A stretch of DNA of 64,000 nucleotides from a virus: IMG/VR virus record IMGVR_UViG_3300025121_000011, positions 186,001-250,000 of that record; one strand, 5' to 3'. The first letter of the stretch is position 1. Each line of letters opens with the position of its first letter. Below the pieces are notes generated by a model, which searched no databases, was not told where the DNA came from, and saw nothing but the letters and a program-made list of their open reading frames with translations. Below are positions 63,810 through 64,000 of the stretch, in pieces. Both the position numbers and the translations under genes were made by a program.

Positions 63810-64000
63810 AACTAAATTCTGCTAAAAGATTGTATAAACTCGGAATTTATTTATTCGATCAAGCTATGAATCAAGAACTTTTATCTTTAGTTAAAATTGC
63901 AAAAGAAAGTTCTGGAGAAATGCCGGGTTTAGAATTAATTGAAGCATCTACTGAAATCAAAACTTATTTAAGTAACTATGTTAATAATTTTGATGATCCT
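63806..64000 (+). CDS. Partial gene with N-terminal module, runs off window
   Basis: GTG 63806 overlaps the upstream stop (GTGA). The visible 65 codons begin KLNSAKRLYKLGIYLFDQAM then NQELLSLVKIAKES, a version of the shared module, and continue into LELIEASTEIKTYLSNYV. The frame is open to the window edge, so the downstream domain and function cannot be seen. Confidence 0.6.
   Translation, partial: MKLNSAKRLYKLGIYLFDQAMNQELLSLVKIAKESSGEMPGLELIEASTEIKTYLSNYVNNFDDP

Noticed and set aside
1-64000. tRNA genes, rRNA and CRISPR arrays
   Set aside because: Gaps between genes are all under about 140 bases and none shows cloverleaf arms, CCA ends or regularly spaced repeats. The only tandem repeats are the 16-bp, 15-bp and Ig-domain repeats described.

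Overview
The window reads as a continuous piece of a large, AT-rich, lytic-type bacteriophage genome (T4-like or jumbo-phage style). Genes are packed almost end to end, many overlap as ATGA or TAATG, most have GGAG/AGGAG ribosome binding sites, and no gap exceeds about 140 bases. Phage hallmarks include a UvsW-like helicase, a DnaB-type helicase with a DnaC-like loader, a sigma-like factor, fibre proteins, a GH24 lysozyme, a dUTPase, a thymidine kinase and many small unknown genes. I see no tRNA, integrase, capsid, portal, terminase or DNA polymerase gene here. The host cannot be named from this sequence.

Layout. 0-13 kb: a sugar-nucleotide and glycosylation cluster (sugar dehydrogenase, GSCFA protein, epimerase, cytidylyltransferase-like enzyme, GDP-mannose dehydratase with an intein, asparagine-synthase-like enzyme, three glycosyltransferases), interleaved with putative effector genes. 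13-20 kb: an FtsZ/tubulin-like GTPase, a very large protein of unknown function and a UvsW-like helicase. 20-26 kb: an unknown reverse-strand gene, then a replication block ending in the replicative helicase. 25.7-43.5 kb: a stretch carrying PrkA kinase, YhbH/YeaH VWA protein and SpoVR (the three partners of a bacterial stress/sporulation module), a diadenylate-cyclase-like protein, a sigma factor and a class II ribonucleotide reductase. It is invaded by three related Vsr-like homing endonuclease genes, one relic of a fourth, and two inteins. 43.5-48.6 kb: PIN-PhoH protein, lysozyme, a membrane-anchored trypsin-like protease, a metallopeptidase-like protein and dUTPase. 48.7-55.3 kb: fibre and other surface proteins. 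55.4-64 kb: topoisomerase I with an intein, thymidine kinase, small genes, an A-type Fe-S carrier, then reverse-strand genes including a minimal protein kinase and a YkuK-like RNase H-fold protein.

Two patterns tie the window together. First, at least eight proteins of unrelated function (dual ADP-ribosyltransferase, GNAT-like, kinase, lysozyme, His-rich protein and others), on both strands, share a roughly 30-residue amphipathic N-terminal module (L..L...L...G..KEA..V..LL). One further protein carries it at its C-terminus. I infer a sorting or packaging tag, possibly for capsid loading and injection, by analogy with the capsid-targeting sequences of T4 internal proteins and Alt. Second, selfish elements are unusually dense: four inteins placed at the most conserved or catalytic sites of GMD, SpoVR, NrdJ and TopA, and three free-standing nucleases placed directly behind helicase, prkA and yhbH.
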